A stretch of DNA of 64,000 nt from Streptomyces lasiicapitis (GTDB lineage Bacteria > Actinomycetota > Actinomycetes > Streptomycetales > Streptomycetaceae): NCBI RefSeq assembly GCF_014646335.1, contig NZ_BMNG01000001.1:216495-280494 (forward strand), read 5' to 3'. The notes under the pieces are model-generated. The model searched no databases. It was given only the letters and a program-made list of their open reading frames with translations, and was not told the origin of the DNA. The stretch's first letter is position 1, and every line of letters begins with the position of its first letter. The position numbers and the translations under genes were made by a program. This document shows, in pieces, positions 45,851 through 55,894 of this stretch.

Positions 45851-46651
45851 ATGCCCGACTACCACGATGATCTGCGCCTGGCCCACGTCCTCGCGGACGC
45901 CGCCGACGCCGCGACCATGGACCGGTTCAAGGCCCTCGACCTCAAGGTCGAGACCAAGCCGGACATGACGCCGGTGAGCGAGGCCGACAAGGCCGCAGAG
46001 GAGCTGATCCGCGGCCAGCTCCAGCGGGCACGGCCGCGCGACGCGATCCTCGGCGAGGAGTACGGCATCGAGGGCACGGGCCCGCGCCGCTGGGTCGTCG
46101 ACCCCATCGACGGCACCAAGAACTACGTGCGCGGCGTGCCCGTGTGGGCCACGCTGATCTCCCTCATGGAGGCGGGCGAGGGCGGCTATCAGCCCGTCGT
46201 CGGCGTCGTCTCCGCGCCCGCGCTCGGCCGCCGCTGGTGGGCCGCCAAGGGCGGCGGCGCGTACACGGGCCGCAGTCTTACGTCCGCGACGCGGCTGCGG
46301 GTCTCGAAGGTCTCGCGGCTCCAGGACGCGTCGTTCGCGTACTCCTCGCTGAGCGGCTGGGAGGACCAGGGGCGCCTGGACGGCTTCATGGACCTCACCC
46401 GCGCGGTCTGGCGCACCCGCGCCTACGGCGACTTCTGGCCGTACATGATGGTCGCCGAGGGCTCCGTCGACATCTGCGCCGAGCCGGAGCTTTCGCTGTG
46501 GGACATGGCGGCGACCGCGATCGTCGTGACGGAGGCGGGCGGCCGCTTCACCGGTCTCGACGGCACCCCGGGCCCGCACAGCGGCAACGCGTCGGCCTCC
46601 AACGGCCTGCTCCACGACGAGCTCCTCGGCTACCTCAACCAGCGCTACTGA
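45851..46651 (+). CDS. hisN: Histidinol-phosphatase HisN (inositol monophosphatase family)
   Basis: A 266-residue Mg2+-dependent phosphatase. Motifs: GEEYG (Glu69, Glu70), [15 protein letters not shown] (Asp84, Asp87) and the C-terminal [16 protein letters not shown], all of the IMPase family. In S. coelicolor the corresponding gene (SCO5208) supplies the histidinol-phosphatase of histidine biosynthesis outside the his operon; the match in position and sequence supports the same here. ATG 45851 fits the start of the family. Confidence 0.9.
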   Translation: MPDYHDDLRLAHVLADAADAATMDRFKALDLKVETKPDMTPVSEADKAAEELIRGQLQRARPRDAILGEEYGIEGTGPRRWVVDPIDGTKNYVRGVPVWATLISLMEAGEGGYQPVVGVVSAPALGRRWWAAKGGGAYTGRSLTSATRLRVSKVSRLQDASFAYSSLSGWEDQGRLDGFMDLTRAVWRTRAYGDFWPYMMVAEGSVDICAEPELSLWDMAATAIVVTEAGGRFTGLDGTPGPHSGNASASNGLLHDELLGYLNQRY

Positions 46652-46889
46652 CGTACGCGCCGGATCCGTCACGTCGTACGGAGAACCGGTCCCGTCGCAC
46701 GGCGAACTGCCCCCGTCCGCCCCCTTGTTGACGGCCCGCGTGCCTGCGACTCTGAGAGTCCCCCCACTTGTGAACTTGTGAACCCGTTCTCCAAGTCGAT
46801 GACGGAGATCCCCTGCGGCCGCGATGAAGCGGAAGCAATCCTTCGGCATCGCGTGGACCACGGATTCACCAAGGAGGTGGCTCCAGCCC

Positions 46890-47288
46890 ATGCTCGTCCG
46901 CGACGCCATGAGCACTTTGGTCCTCACCATCGGCCCGGCCCACACCCTGCGCCAGGCGGCCCGGCTGATGTCGGCCCGCCACGTCGGCGCCGCCGTCGTC
47001 CTCGACCCCGACACCTACGGCCTCGGCATCCTGACCGAGCGCGACGTCCTCAACTCCCTGGGCATCGGCCAGGACCCGGACCACGAGACCGCGGGCACGC
47101 ACACGACGACGGACGTCGTCTTCGCGGCGCCGACCTGGACCCTGGAGGACGCCGCCGACGCGATGTCGCACGGCGGCTTCCGGCACCTCATCGTGCTCGA
47201 CGGCGACGAGCCCGTGGGCATCGTCTCCGTACGCGACATCATCCGCTGCTGGGCACCGGTGCGGCGGCGGGCGGCGACGGTGGGCTGA
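46890..47288 (+). CDS. CBS domain pair protein
   Basis: A 132-residue protein made of two CBS motifs (about 3-60 and 70-125): MLVRDAMSTLVLTIGPAHTL, AAVVLDPDTYGLGILTERDV and RHLIVLDGDEPVGIVSVRDI. Such stand-alone pairs bind adenine nucleotides and usually tune another enzyme or channel. ATG 46890 is chosen; AAGGAGG lies 12 bases upstream, a longer than usual spacing. The partner is unknown. Confidence 0.88.
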   Translation: MLVRDAMSTLVLTIGPAHTLRQAARLMSARHVGAAVVLDPDTYGLGILTERDVLNSLGIGQDPDHETAGTHTTTDVVFAAPTWTLEDAADAMSHGGFRHLIVLDGDEPVGIVSVRDIIRCWAPVRRRAATVG

Positions 47289-47319
47289 GGGCGCCGGTGG
47301 CTGGACCCTCGCCATGACC

Positions 47320-47352
47320 GACGGGCCGGACCCTCGTGGGATCCGGCCCGTC
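47320..47352. terminator. Bidirectional terminator between CBS and catalase genes
   Basis: An 11-bp stem, GACGGGCCGGA (47320-47330) with TCCGGCCCGTC (47342-47352), plus inner CCC/GGG pairing. Confidence 0.75.
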
Positions 47353-47374
47353 ATCCACGGCAAGGGGTTGGGTC

Positions 47375-48826
47375 TTAGCCGCGCAGGGCCTGGACCGCGG
47401 CCTCCAGCCGCTTGCCGAAGTCGCCGTCCGCCTGACGGAAGTTGTCGATGGCGCGCTCGGCTATGTCGTCGCGGGAGACGCCCGCGATGTTGCCCGCGAG
47501 GTTCTCGATCAGACGCGCCTTCTCGTCCTCGGACATCAGCCGGTACAGGTTGCCCGCCTGTACGAAGTCGTTGTCCTCGGCGTGGTTCGGGGCGGCGTGG
47601 TTGCCCGTGCCGCCGGTGACCGCGGCCGGGGCCCACAGCGGCCGGTCCGTCTGGAAGGGGCCGCCGAAGGAGTTCGGCTCGTAGTTCTTCGCGCCCTTGT
47701 GGCGGCCGTCGTACAGCAGGCCGTCACGGGAGTTGGTGCGCGCCTCGGTGGCGTGCGGGCGGTTCACCGGGAGGTGGTCGGCGTTGATGCCGACGCGGTA
47801 CCGGTGGGCGTCGCCGTACGCGAAGAGGCGGCCCTGGAGCATCTTGTCCGGGGACGGGCCGATGCCCGGCACGAGGTGCGCGGGGCTGAAGATGGACTGC
47901 TCGACCTCCGCGAAGATGTTCTCCGGGTTGCGGTTGAGCTCCAGCTTGCCGATCTCGATCGGCGGGTAGTCCTCATGCGGCCAGACCTTGGTGAGGTCGA
48001 AGGGGTTGAAGCGGTACTGAGCCGCCTCGGCCGCCGGCATGATCTGCACCTGCACGGTCCAGGACGGGAACTCGCCGCGCTCGATGGCCTCGCGCAGGTC
48101 GCGCTGGTGGGAGTCGGGGTCCTTGCCCGCGAGGACCTCCGCGTCCTGCGCGGTCAGGTTCTCGATGCCCTGGTCGGTCTTGAAGTGGTACTTGACCCAG
48201 AAGACCTCACCGGACTCGCTGTTCCACTGGTAGGTGTGCGAGCCGTAGCCGTTCATGTGGCGGTACGACGCGGGGATGCCGCGGTCGCCGAACAGCCACG
48301 TCACCTGGTGCGTGGACTCCGGGCTGAGGCCCCAGAAGTCCCATACGTTGTCGGCCTCCTGGGAGCCCGTGTACGGGTCGCGCTTCTGGGTGTGGATGAA
48401 GTCCGGGAACTTGATGGCGTCCTTGATGAAGAACACCGGGGTGTTGTTGCCGACGAGGTCGTAGTTGCCCTCCTCGGTGTAGAACTTCAGCGCGAAGCCG
48501 CGCGGGTCACGGACCGCGTCGGCCGCGCCGAGGTTGCCGGCCACCGTGGAGAAGCGGAGGAAGGTCTCCGTCTGCTTGCCGACCTCGGAGAGGAACTTGG
48601 CGCGCGTGTACTTGGTGACGTCCGCGGTCACCGTGAAGGTGCCGTAGGCGCCCGCGCCGCGCGCGTGCACGATGCGCTCCGGGATGCGCTCGCGGTTGAA
48701 GTGCGCGAGCTTCTCCAGGAGCAGCTGGTCCTGGACCAGCACCGGACCGCCGACGCCCGCGGTCTCGCTGTTCTGGTTGTCCGCGACCGGCGCGCCGGCC
48801 TCCGTGGTGAGCGGTCCCTGCGTCAC
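47375..48826 (-). CDS. katA: Monofunctional heme catalase
   Basis: A 483-residue clade 3 (small-subunit) catalase destroying hydrogen peroxide. Catalytic His54 ([12 protein letters not shown]), the Asn of the [17 protein letters not shown] region and the proximal heme Tyr in [12 protein letters not shown] are present. GTG 48826 is chosen because AGGAGG lies five bases upstream; ATG 48853 and 48844 upstream fit less well. It is divergent from a Fur-type regulator with a palindrome between them, the arrangement of catA-catR in Streptomyces. Confidence 0.93.
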   Translation of the reverse strand: MTQGPLTTEAGAPVADNQNSETAGVGGPVLVQDQLLLEKLAHFNRERIPERIVHARGAGAYGTFTVTADVTKYTRAKFLSEVGKQTETFLRFSTVAGNLGAADAVRDPRGFALKFYTEEGNYDLVGNNTPVFFIKDAIKFPDFIHTQKRDPYTGSQEADNVWDFWGLSPESTHQVTWLFGDRGIPASYRHMNGYGSHTYQWNSESGEVFWVKYHFKTDQGIENLTAQDAEVLAGKDPDSHQRDLREAIERGEFPSWTVQVQIMPAAEAAQYRFNPFDLTKVWPHEDYPPIEIGKLELNRNPENIFAEVEQSIFSPAHLVPGIGPSPDKMLQGRLFAYGDAHRYRVGINADHLPVNRPHATEARTNSRDGLLYDGRHKGAKNYEPNSFGGPFQTDRPLWAPAAVTGGTGNHAAPNHAEDNDFVQAGNLYRLMSEDEKARLIENLAGNIAGVSRDDIAERAIDNFRQADGDFGKRLEAAVQALRG

Positions 48827-48891
48827 GTGCGCCTCCTGCGTCATTTCCTGCAAGTCCTGTCCCTTGGCGTATGCCGAACTCGATCCTACGA

Positions 48892-48904
48892 TAGACTTTG
48901 TCTA
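48892..48904. promoter_or_regulatory. CatR/PerR-type operator
   Basis: TAGACTTTGTCTA, a 13-bp inverted repeat (TAGAC-N3-GTCTA), followed by AAGTCAA so that the - strand reads TTGACTTAGACAAAGTCTA. It lies midway between the catalase and Fur starts. Confidence 0.8.
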
Positions 48905-48970
48905 AGTCAAGTAAGCATCCAAAGTCACACCCGTTCGGGACCTAGGCCCCTCGCCTGTTAGGCTGGATTT

Positions 48971-49390
48971 ATGAGTGACCTGTTGGAACGACTGCGCGGA
49001 CGCGGTTGGCGTATGACCGCGCAGCGGCGCGTCGTGGCCGAGGTCCTCGACGGAGAACACGTGCATCTGACGGCCGACGAGGTGCACGCCCGCGCCGTCG
49101 CGAAGCTGCCGGAGATCTCCCGGGCGACCGTCTACAACACGCTGGGCGAGATGGTGACGCTCGGCGAGGTCCTTGAGGTCGCCACCGACCGCAGGGCCAA
49201 GCGGTACGACCCGAACGCGCACCGCCCCCACCAGCACCTGGTGTGCGCCCGCTGCGGCGCCATCCGCGACGTGCACCCCACGGGCAACCCGCTGTCGGCG
49301 CTGCCCGACTCCGAGCGCTTCGGCTTCACGATCTCGGACGTGGAGGTCACGTACCGAGGCCTGTGCCCGAACTGCTCCGCGAGCGCGTAG
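48971..49390 (+). CDS. catR: Fur-family peroxide-sensing repressor (CatR-like)
   Basis: A 139-residue Fur/PerR protein. A winged helix (RMTAQRRVVAEVLDGEHVHL, RATVYNTLGEMVTLGEVLEV) is followed by the regulatory metal region HRPHQH (H84, H87, H89) and the structural zinc pairs C92-x2-C95 (CARC) and C132-x2-C135 (CPNC). In S. coelicolor CatR represses the divergent catalase gene and itself until oxidised by peroxide. ATG 48971 is the expected start. Confidence 0.9.
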   Translation: MSDLLERLRGRGWRMTAQRRVVAEVLDGEHVHLTADEVHARAVAKLPEISRATVYNTLGEMVTLGEVLEVATDRRAKRYDPNAHRPHQHLVCARCGAIRDVHPTGNPLSALPDSERFGFTISDVEVTYRGLCPNCSASA

Positions 49391-49416
49391 CCGATGCTCT
49401 GACGCTCCGTGCGTGA

Positions 49417-49454
49417 GGGAAGGGCCCGACACCGTGAGGTGTCGGGCCCTTCCC
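49417..49454 (+). terminator. Strong terminator after catR
   Basis: A perfect 17-bp stem (49417-49433 with 49438-49454; GGGAAGGGCCCGACACC arm) closed by a GTGA tetraloop. Confidence 0.85.
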
Positions 49455-49505
49455 GTATTCCGGCTCCCGTGTTCCGCGCTCGCCCACGGACCGGCGGCGT
49501 ACACG

Positions 49506-49541
49506 ACTGAGGGCCGGATCCTCATGGATCCGGCCCTCAGT
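49506..49541 (-). terminator. Terminator downstream of initiator tRNA copy 1
   Basis: A perfect 16-bp stem, ACTGAGGGCCGGATCC (49506-49521) with GGATCCGGCCCTCAGT (49526-49541) and a TCAT loop. It starts 7 bases beyond the tRNA 3' end on the - strand. Confidence 0.8.
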
Positions 49542-49548
49542 CTTTTAG

Positions 49549-49622
49549 TAGCGGGGACAGGATTTGAACCTGCGACCTCTGGGTTATGAGCCCAGCGAGC
49601 TACCGAGCTGCTCCACCCCGCG
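49549..49622 (-). tRNA. Initiator tRNA-fMet (CAU), copy 1
   Basis: A 74-base cloverleaf without encoded CCA, 5' end at 49622 (CGCGGGGTGGAGCAGCTCGG). The anticodon CAU is at 49586-49588. Initiator hallmarks are the unpaired first base (C1 against U72) and three G-C pairs in the anticodon stem (GGG/CCC). Identical to the copy at 52005-52078. Confidence 0.95.
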
Positions 49623-49705
49623 CCGTTGTGTTCGTAACAGTACGCCACGCCCACGACCAGCGCAAATCGCTTCCGAGCCGCCCGGCTGGGCCCTCGCGCA
49701 CTCCG

Positions 49706-51757
49706 CTACGCGGTGAGCTCCTGCCGCAGCGCCTCGCGCAGCCGTGCCGCCCGCTCCGCGACCTCCGCGGGGCCGAGCTCCACCGCCCGGGAAGCCCACC
49801 GCTGTCCCTCCGTGAGCTGCCCCCGCCGCGCGTAGAGCAGCGCGAGCCGCAGCGCGGCCCGCCCGTGCCCCGCGTCGGCCGCCCGGGTCCACCACAGCGC
49901 GGCCTCCGGCTCGCTGCCCTCCCTGGCGAGGAGCAGCCCCAGGTTGAACGCGCCGTTCCTGCTTCCAGCCTCCGCCGCGAGCCGGTACCAGCGCGCGGCC
50001 TCGACCACGTCCCCGCGCCCCGCCGCGAGCATGCCGACGCGGACCTGGGCACGGCGGTGCCCCTGCTCGGCGGCGCGCTCGTACCACTCCTCGCACTCCG
50101 TCTTCTGCGCCGCGGGCTCGCCGAGCGCGGGCGGCCCGGCGGGCGGGCGCCGCGCGTCGAGCACGGTCCCGAGCCGGTACGCCGCCTCGGGGCTGCCGCC
50201 GCCCGCCGCGCACCGCAGATGCCGCTCGGCGTCGCGCTCGTCGCCGTCGCGCAGGCGTGCCGTGCCGACCTGGAGCGCGGCCTCGGTGTGCCCGGCCGCG
50301 GCGGCCCGCTCGTACCACTTGAGGGCCGCGGCGTCGTCGCCCCGGCTCGCGTACAGAATCCCGAGGTTGAACGCCGCGTCCACGCTGCCGGCCTCCGCGG
50401 CCTTGGAGAACCACGGCTCGGCACCGGCCGCGTCGCCGCCCTGGAGCAGCAGCACGGCGAGCGCGTTGGCGGCCTCGCGGTGGCCTGCGTACGCGGCTCG
50501 GCGGTACCACTGGTCGGCCTGCGCGGTGCGCTTCTGCTCGGCGCAGAGCAGGCCGAGGTTGTACGCCCCGTTGATGTCGCCCGCGTCCATCGCCGCGCGG
50601 TACCAGCGCTCGGCGGTCTGGGTCTCGCCGCGCTCGGCGTGCAGCGCGCCCAGCGCGTTCGCGGCGTTCCCGTCGCCGTCCTGGGCGGCCTTGAGCCACC
50701 ACACGGCGGCGTTGTCCTCGTCGCCCGCGTCGCGCAGCAGGAAGCCGAGGGCGCACGCGGCCCGCGCCTCGCCGTCCTTGGCGGACGTCAGGTACCAGCG
50801 GCCGGCCTCCTTCAGCTCGCCGCGCCGCTCCAGGATCGCGCCGAGGTGCAGGGCCGCACGGCGGTGACCGCGCGCGGCCGCCTGCCGGTACCACTGCTCC
50901 GCCTCGTCGGTGAGCGAGAGCCCGCCGTCGCCGCGCTTGGCGTCGGCACGCCTGGCGTCGGTGCTGCGACTGCCGCTGCTGCCGCCGCCCGTCCGGGCAC
51001 CGTCTCCGCGTCCGTTGTCAGAGCGCGCGGCACCGGAGCGCACGGCACTTCCGGGGCGCGCGCTGTTGTGGCGCGCCCCTTCACCGGGGCGTACGAGACC
51101 TGCCTTCGCCACGTCGAACCGCGCACCCGTGCCGGGGCGCCCGGGACCACCGGGGCGCACGCCCGCACCGGGCCGTGCGCCGTCCTCTCCCGGACCCTCC
51201 CGCTCCGCACGCTTGTCCAGGACCCTCGCCAGGCGGTACGCCGCCTCGCGGTGGCCGCGCTCGGCGGCCGTGCGCATCCAGAGCTCCGCGCCGACGTCGC
51301 CGCGGTGCTCCAGGAGGTCCGCGAGGGCGTACGCCCCCAGGGTGTGGCCCTGCTCGGCGGACTGCTTGAGCCAGTACTCGGCGGCGGGCTCGTCGCCGCG
51401 CTCTCGGTGGTAGCGCCCGAGCGCGTGCGCGGCGGCGGCGGAACCAGCGACGGCGGCGATGCGCCACCATCCTGCCGCTTCATCGACATATCCACGCTGG
51501 TGCAGGAGGACACCGAGATTGTTGGCGGCGGCGCGGTCACCCGCCGCGGTCGCGCCCCGCAGCAAGGATTCGGCACCGTCGAGATCGCCGCGGCGCAGCA
51601 GCAGACTGCCGAGGACGCTCATCGCGTCCACGTCTCCGGCCTCGGCCGCGAGCCGGTGCCGCATCTCCTCAGCGGCCGTCCCGGGATCCTCCCGGTCGGC
51701 CGGCTGCGCAAACCGCCCCGTCTCCAACAGAGTTGCCTTGTCCCCCATAACGTCCAT
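49706..51757 (-). CDS. Sel1-like/TPR repeat protein
   Basis: A 683-residue protein built almost wholly from Sel1-type 36-residue helical repeats, with motifs such as AANNLGVLLHQRGYVDEAAG, GAYNLGLLCAEQKRTAQADQ and AAFNLGILYASRGDDAAALK. A Gly/Arg/Pro-rich unstructured insert of about 90 residues (around 190-280) splits it into two repeat blocks. No signal peptide, membrane segment or catalytic domain is seen. Sel1 proteins serve as scaffolds for protein partners, which are unknown here. It starts at ATG 51757 (or 51748) and lies between two initiator tRNA genes on the same strand. Confidence 0.88.
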   Translation of the reverse strand: MDVMGDKATLLETGRFAQPADREDPGTAAEEMRHRLAAEAGDVDAMSVLGSLLLRRGDLDGAESLLRGATAAGDRAAANNLGVLLHQRGYVDEAAGWWRIAAVAGSAAAAHALGRYHRERGDEPAAEYWLKQSAEQGHTLGAYALADLLEHRGDVGAELWMRTAAERGHREAAYRLARVLDKRAEREGPGEDGARPGAGVRPGGPGRPGTGARFDVAKAGLVRPGEGARHNSARPGSAVRSGAARSDNGRGDGARTGGGSSGSRSTDARRADAKRGDGGLSLTDEAEQWYRQAAARGHRRAALHLGAILERRGELKEAGRWYLTSAKDGEARAACALGFLLRDAGDEDNAAVWWLKAAQDGDGNAANALGALHAERGETQTAERWYRAAMDAGDINGAYNLGLLCAEQKRTAQADQWYRRAAYAGHREAANALAVLLLQGGDAAGAEPWFSKAAEAGSVDAAFNLGILYASRGDDAAALKWYERAAAAGHTEAALQVGTARLRDGDERDAERHLRCAAGGGSPEAAYRLGTVLDARRPPAGPPALGEPAAQKTECEEWYERAAEQGHRRAQVRVGMLAAGRGDVVEAARWYRLAAEAGSRNGAFNLGLLLAREGSEPEAALWWTRAADAGHGRAALRLALLYARRGQLTEGQRWASRAVELGPAEVAERAARLREALRQELTA

Positions 51758-51958
51758 CGTCGCACCACCTGCAACCTGGGTACACCTGGTATACCGCAGC
51801 CAGTGAGGTCACTTCAGCGTTTTGTCGACATGCCCACAGAGAGATAAGTGAAACACAGCTTTGCTCAACTCACCCCGCCCGGACCACTCTTCGCACGAAC
51901 CCCACACCACTGGCATGGGCCATCGGTATAAGCCCGGCGCGGCACGGGCCCGGAACAC

Positions 51959-51998
51959 GACGAAGGCCCGGATCCTCTGGAGGATCCGGGCCTTCGTC
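51959..51998 (-). terminator. Terminator downstream of initiator tRNA copy 2
   Basis: A perfect 17-bp stem, GACGAAGGCCCGGATCC (51959-51975) with its complement at 51982-51998 and a 6-base loop. Confidence 0.8.
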
Positions 51999-52004
51999 TT
52001 GCAG

Positions 52005-52078
52005 TAGCGGGGACAGGATTTGAACCTGCGACCTCTGGGTTATGAGCCCAGCGAGCTACCGAGCTGCTCCACCCCGCG
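52005..52078 (-). tRNA. Initiator tRNA-fMet (CAU), copy 2
   Basis: Identical over all 74 bases to copy 1, with 5' flanking bases (GGCGCGGGG... preceded by AACACAACGG) also shared for about 10 bases. CCA is not encoded. Confidence 0.95.
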
Positions 52079-52156
52079 CCGTTGTGTTGCAACCTTACCA
52101 CGGCGCGGGGTGGCCTCCGCGCGCTGTCCGCGCGCCTCGGCCGTGCTGCCCGACTG

Positions 52157-55066
52157 CTATCCGCCGCCCTTGTCGTTGTTCTTCCCGGACGCCTTGGCCT
52201 GCGCTTCCTCGGCCCGCTGCAGCGCGTCCTCAAGACGCCCCTGCGCTTCGCCGTACGCCTTCCAGTCGCCGTCCTTCATGGCCTGCTGGCCTTCCTCGAA
52301 CGCCTTCTGGGCGTCGTCGAGGGCCTTCTGCACCGTCGGGTCCTTCGCCGCCGGTGGCTTCTCCTTGTCGGGCTTCTCGCCGTCGCCCGGTTCGTCCGGT
52401 GGCTCCACGGGCGTCTTGTCCTCGGTACCGAAGACCACGTTGAGCGCCTTGTCCAAGGTGTCCTCGAAGGCGATCTTGTTGCCGTAGGTGACGAGGACCT
52501 TCTTCAGGAGCGGGTACTTCAGCCCGCCGCCCTTCACATAGACGGGCTCCACATAGAGCAGGCCTCCGTCCAACGGCACCGTCAGCAGATTTCCGTAGTC
52601 GACTTCGGAGTCGCCGCCCTTGAGAAGTCTGATCTGTTCGGCGATCGCTTCGTTGGAGTTGAACTTGCTCTGGACCTGTTTGGGCCCGTCGACCGTCGTG
52701 CTCGACGGCATCTTCAGGATTCTGATCTTGCCGTAGTCATCGGTCCCCGGCTCCGCGTTGACCGACATGAAGGCACTGAGGTTGTCCCGGCCGTTGGGAT
52801 TGAAGGACGTCGTCAGAGAGAAGTCCTGCTGCTTCTGGCCGGGCATCTTCATGCTCAGGTAGTACGGCGGGACGGCGCTCGACGTCTGGTTCGTCGGGTC
52901 GTCCGGCACCTGCCACACCTCGCTGCCGCTCAGGAACGTCTCGGCGTCCTTCACGTGGTAGCGGGTGAGCAGTTCGCGCTGCACCTTGAACAGGTCCTGC
53001 GGGTAGCGCAGGTGGTCCATCAGGGCCGCGGAGATCTCGCTCTTGTCCTTGACGGTGTCCGGGAACGCCTTGCGCCACGTCTTGAGGACGGGGTCCTTGG
53101 TGTCCCACTCGTAGAGCTTGACCTCGCCGGTGTACGCGTCGACGGTCGCCTTCACCGAGTTGCGGATGTAGTTGACCTGGTTCTGCTGGGCCACCACAGC
53201 GCGCTGGTTGTTCCGCGCGGTCAGCGAGTCGGCCGTGGTGTCGCCGAGCGTGGTCCGCGAGGCGTACGGATAGCCGTTCGTCGTCGTGTACGCGTCGACG
53301 ATCCACTGGATCTTCTTGCCGACGACCGCGGGATAGGCGTCGCCGTCGATGGTCAGCCAGGGGGCGACCGCCTCGACGCGCTCCTTCGGCGTGCGGTTGT
53401 ACAGAATCCGCGAACCCTCGCCGATCGCTCCGGAGTAGAGCATCTGCGGCTCGCCGAACGACACCGCGTACGCCGCCCTGTTGAGCGGGTTGGAGAGGTT
53501 GACGCCGCTCTTGCCCTTGTAGCTGGTCGTCTTCTCGCCGTTGTCGTCGGAGTAGTCGATCTCCTTCTGGGGACCGCCGACGATGGAGTACTGCGTGGTC
53601 TTCTCGCCGTAGTAGATCCGCTGCTGGTACTGCCCCAGGCTGCCCTTGGACGGCAGATCGGACTCGGTGAACTTCGGCCGGCCCTGTTCGTCGGCCTCGG
53701 TGCCCTTGGCCGCGACCACTCCGTACCCGTGCGTGTAGCGGAAGTGGTCGTTGATCCAGTTGTTCTTCGGGATGCCGTCCAGGTTCAGCTCGCGCAGACC
53801 GATGACGGTGTCCTGCTCCTTGCCGTCCTTGGTCTTGTACCGGTCGACGTCCAGGTTCGACGGGAAGCCGTAGTAGTTCTTCATCTGCTGGAGCTGCTGG
53901 AACGTCGGCGAGACGATGTTCGGGTCGAGCAGCCGCAGGCTCGCGGCGCCCGCCACGTCGTCGCGCAGCTTCGTCTTGTCGGCGGTCTTGCTTACGCCGG
54001 GGTACTCCGTGACGTTCGTGCCGCCGATGCCGTACGCCTTGCGGGTCGCCTCGAGGTTCTTCTCGACGTACGGAGACTCCTTGGCCTGCTCGTTCGGCTG
54101 GACCTGGAACTTCTGCACGATGGCCGGGTAGAGACCGCCGATGAGGATGGCGGAGAGCACCATCAGGCCGAAGCCGATCACCGGGAGCTGCCAGGTGCGC
54201 CGCCACAGCGTCGCGAAGAACAGCAGCGCGCAGATGACGGCGATGCAGAACAGGATCGTCTTCGCCGGGAGGTAGGCGTTGGCGTCGACGTAGCGCAGGC
54301 CGGTCCAGTTGCCCGTGGCCTTGAAGTCACTGGACTTCACCGCGAGGCCGTACCGGTCGAGCCAGTACGCGACGGCCTTGAGGGCCACGAAGATGCCGAT
54401 GAGCACCGAGAGATGGCCGGTGGCCGCGGCCGTGGCCCGCCCGCCGGGGCTGGTGATGCGCAGGCCGCCGTACAGGTAGTGCGTCAGCGCGGCGGCGATC
54501 ACCGAGAGCACCACGGCCGCGAAGCCGAAGCCCAGGAGGAAGCGGTACCAGGGCAGGTCGAAGGCGTAGAAGGACACGTCCAGATGGAACTGGGGGTCCT
54601 TCTGGTTGAAGGGGACGCCGTTGACCCACATCAGCCACGTGCGCCACTGACCGGCGGCGGACGCGCCCGCGATCAGGCCGACGAGGGCCGTGATGCCGAT
54701 CAGCAGCCACTTCTTGTAGGGCGCGATCGCCATGCGGTACCGGTCGAGGCTCTGCTGCTCCATCGACATGGCGCTGAGCGGCGGGCGCAGCCTGTGCGCC
54801 AGCCAGATGTTCACGCCGACCGCGGCCGCCATGAGCAGCCCGAAGACGAAGAACAGGCCGATCTTCGTCGACAGGGTCGTGGTGAAGACCGATGAGTAGC
54901 CGACCGAGCGGTACCAGAGCCAGTCCGTCCAGAATCCCGCGAACATGACGAACGCCATGGCCAGAACGGCCAGGACGCCGAGCGTCATGAGCAGGGTCCG
55001 GACGCGACGGGACGGTCGGCCCACTCTGATCCGTGGCCCCGACGGGCCTCCGCCGCGGTCCGGCAT
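52157..55066 (-). CDS. UPF0182 family integral membrane protein
   Basis: A 969-residue protein of the UPF0182 (COG1615) family. Seven or so membrane segments occupy residues about 22-330 ([40 protein letters not shown], and others), followed by a large extracytoplasmic region of about 580 residues with many Tyr/Asp motifs ([15 protein letters not shown], [20 protein letters not shown]). The C-terminus is an acidic, then Lys/Gly-rich tail ([17 protein letters not shown]). Function is unknown; the family is nearly universal in actinobacteria. ATG 55066 lacks a good ribosome site, and GTG a few codons upstream remains possible. Confidence 0.85.
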   Translation of the reverse strand: MPDRGGGPSGPRIRVGRPSRRVRTLLMTLGVLAVLAMAFVMFAGFWTDWLWYRSVGYSSVFTTTLSTKIGLFFVFGLLMAAAVGVNIWLAHRLRPPLSAMSMEQQSLDRYRMAIAPYKKWLLIGITALVGLIAGASAAGQWRTWLMWVNGVPFNQKDPQFHLDVSFYAFDLPWYRFLLGFGFAAVVLSVIAAALTHYLYGGLRITSPGGRATAAATGHLSVLIGIFVALKAVAYWLDRYGLAVKSSDFKATGNWTGLRYVDANAYLPAKTILFCIAVICALLFFATLWRRTWQLPVIGFGLMVLSAILIGGLYPAIVQKFQVQPNEQAKESPYVEKNLEATRKAYGIGGTNVTEYPGVSKTADKTKLRDDVAGAASLRLLDPNIVSPTFQQLQQMKNYYGFPSNLDVDRYKTKDGKEQDTVIGLRELNLDGIPKNNWINDHFRYTHGYGVVAAKGTEADEQGRPKFTESDLPSKGSLGQYQQRIYYGEKTTQYSIVGGPQKEIDYSDDNGEKTTSYKGKSGVNLSNPLNRAAYAVSFGEPQMLYSGAIGEGSRILYNRTPKERVEAVAPWLTIDGDAYPAVVGKKIQWIVDAYTTTNGYPYASRTTLGDTTADSLTARNNQRAVVAQQNQVNYIRNSVKATVDAYTGEVKLYEWDTKDPVLKTWRKAFPDTVKDKSEISAALMDHLRYPQDLFKVQRELLTRYHVKDAETFLSGSEVWQVPDDPTNQTSSAVPPYYLSMKMPGQKQQDFSLTTSFNPNGRDNLSAFMSVNAEPGTDDYGKIRILKMPSSTTVDGPKQVQSKFNSNEAIAEQIRLLKGGDSEVDYGNLLTVPLDGGLLYVEPVYVKGGGLKYPLLKKVLVTYGNKIAFEDTLDKALNVVFGTEDKTPVEPPDEPGDGEKPDKEKPPAAKDPTVQKALDDAQKAFEEGQQAMKDGDWKAYGEAQGRLEDALQRAEEAQAKASGKNNDKGGG

Positions 55067-55232
55067 CTGGAAAGCCAAGGTGCGCACCTCGAAGTTCGCT
55101 GTAGCTGTGGCTGTTGGCTGTGGTCGTACTGCTGGCTGAAACGGGCCCCGCGATCGTAGAGCCCACTCATGCAACTTACCGATGCTTTACTCAGTTCCCG
55201 TTCCCGGGTCTGAACGAGGCAGGATATTGGGC

Positions 55233-55790
55233 ATGCCCAACGTTTCCTCCTCCGGCCCACCGATGGCCGCGAGCCCCCTCACCCGCGCAGTGCTCGAAAT
55301 CGACGAATATGTCGGGTCGCTCGGCTGGGATCAGCCGGCCCGCCTCTTCGCCCTCGTCGACACCGCCCAACTGCGCGCACAGGAGCCGACCCTGGCGGAC
55401 CGCCTCGGTCTGTCCGACGACGCGTCCGCCGCGCCGCTCACCCCCATCGAGCAGGACGAACTGCCCGCCGGCAGCCCGCTCGACGAATTCCTCGGCACCA
55501 TCGCCTGGCCCGACTCGATCGCCGGCTGCGCCCTGAGCGTGGAGCGCCTGATGCTTCCGCCGTCGGCTGAAGCCTCCGTTCCGCAGGGCATGAGCGAGAA
55601 GCAGCTCGCGAAGTGGGTGGCCAAGCACCCGGAGCGCCAGGAGGTCCGCATGACCGTCGCGGTGCTGCGCGACGGCGCCCGTGACTCGGCGCTGCGGCTG
55701 CGCGAGAAGGACGCCGCGACGGACGTCCTCACCGGCTCGGACCTGGTGCCGGGCCTCGCGGAGGCGCTGGCGGCGACCTTTGCGGAGTAG
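55233..55790 (+). CDS. PPA1309 family protein, function unknown
   Basis: A 185-residue soluble protein typical of actinobacteria, with the conserved IDEYVGSLGWDQPARLFALV near the N-terminus, an acidic middle (PIEQDELPAG), and GMSEKQLAKWVAKHPERQEV and RMTVAVLRDGARDSALRLRE later. It always lies divergent from the UPF0182 gene, as here. ATG 55233 follows AGG-containing sequence. No catalytic motif is evident. Confidence 0.8.
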   Translation: MPNVSSSGPPMAASPLTRAVLEIDEYVGSLGWDQPARLFALVDTAQLRAQEPTLADRLGLSDDASAAPLTPIEQDELPAGSPLDEFLGTIAWPDSIAGCALSVERLMLPPSAEASVPQGMSEKQLAKWVAKHPERQEVRMTVAVLRDGARDSALRLREKDAATDVLTGSDLVPGLAEALAATFAE

Positions 55791-55894
55791 GCGCGGAGCA
55801 GATTCCGCTTCCTGATGTGTGTCCTACGTGGCCGGGGCCGGCGTCGTCCGCCGCCCCGGCCACCGCCGTTCCTGCCCCGGCCGTCGCCGTTCCG

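Noticed and set aside
46652..46889. An N-terminal extension of the CBS protein starting at 46824
   Set aside because: It would place a strong AAGGAGG ribosome site inside the coding region, and the extra residues do not fit the CBS fold.
52082..54895. A 937-codon open frame on the + strand opposite the UPF0182 gene
   Set aside because: Composition is Arg/Leu/Val/Asp-rich without any motif, and it mirrors a well-supported membrane protein gene.
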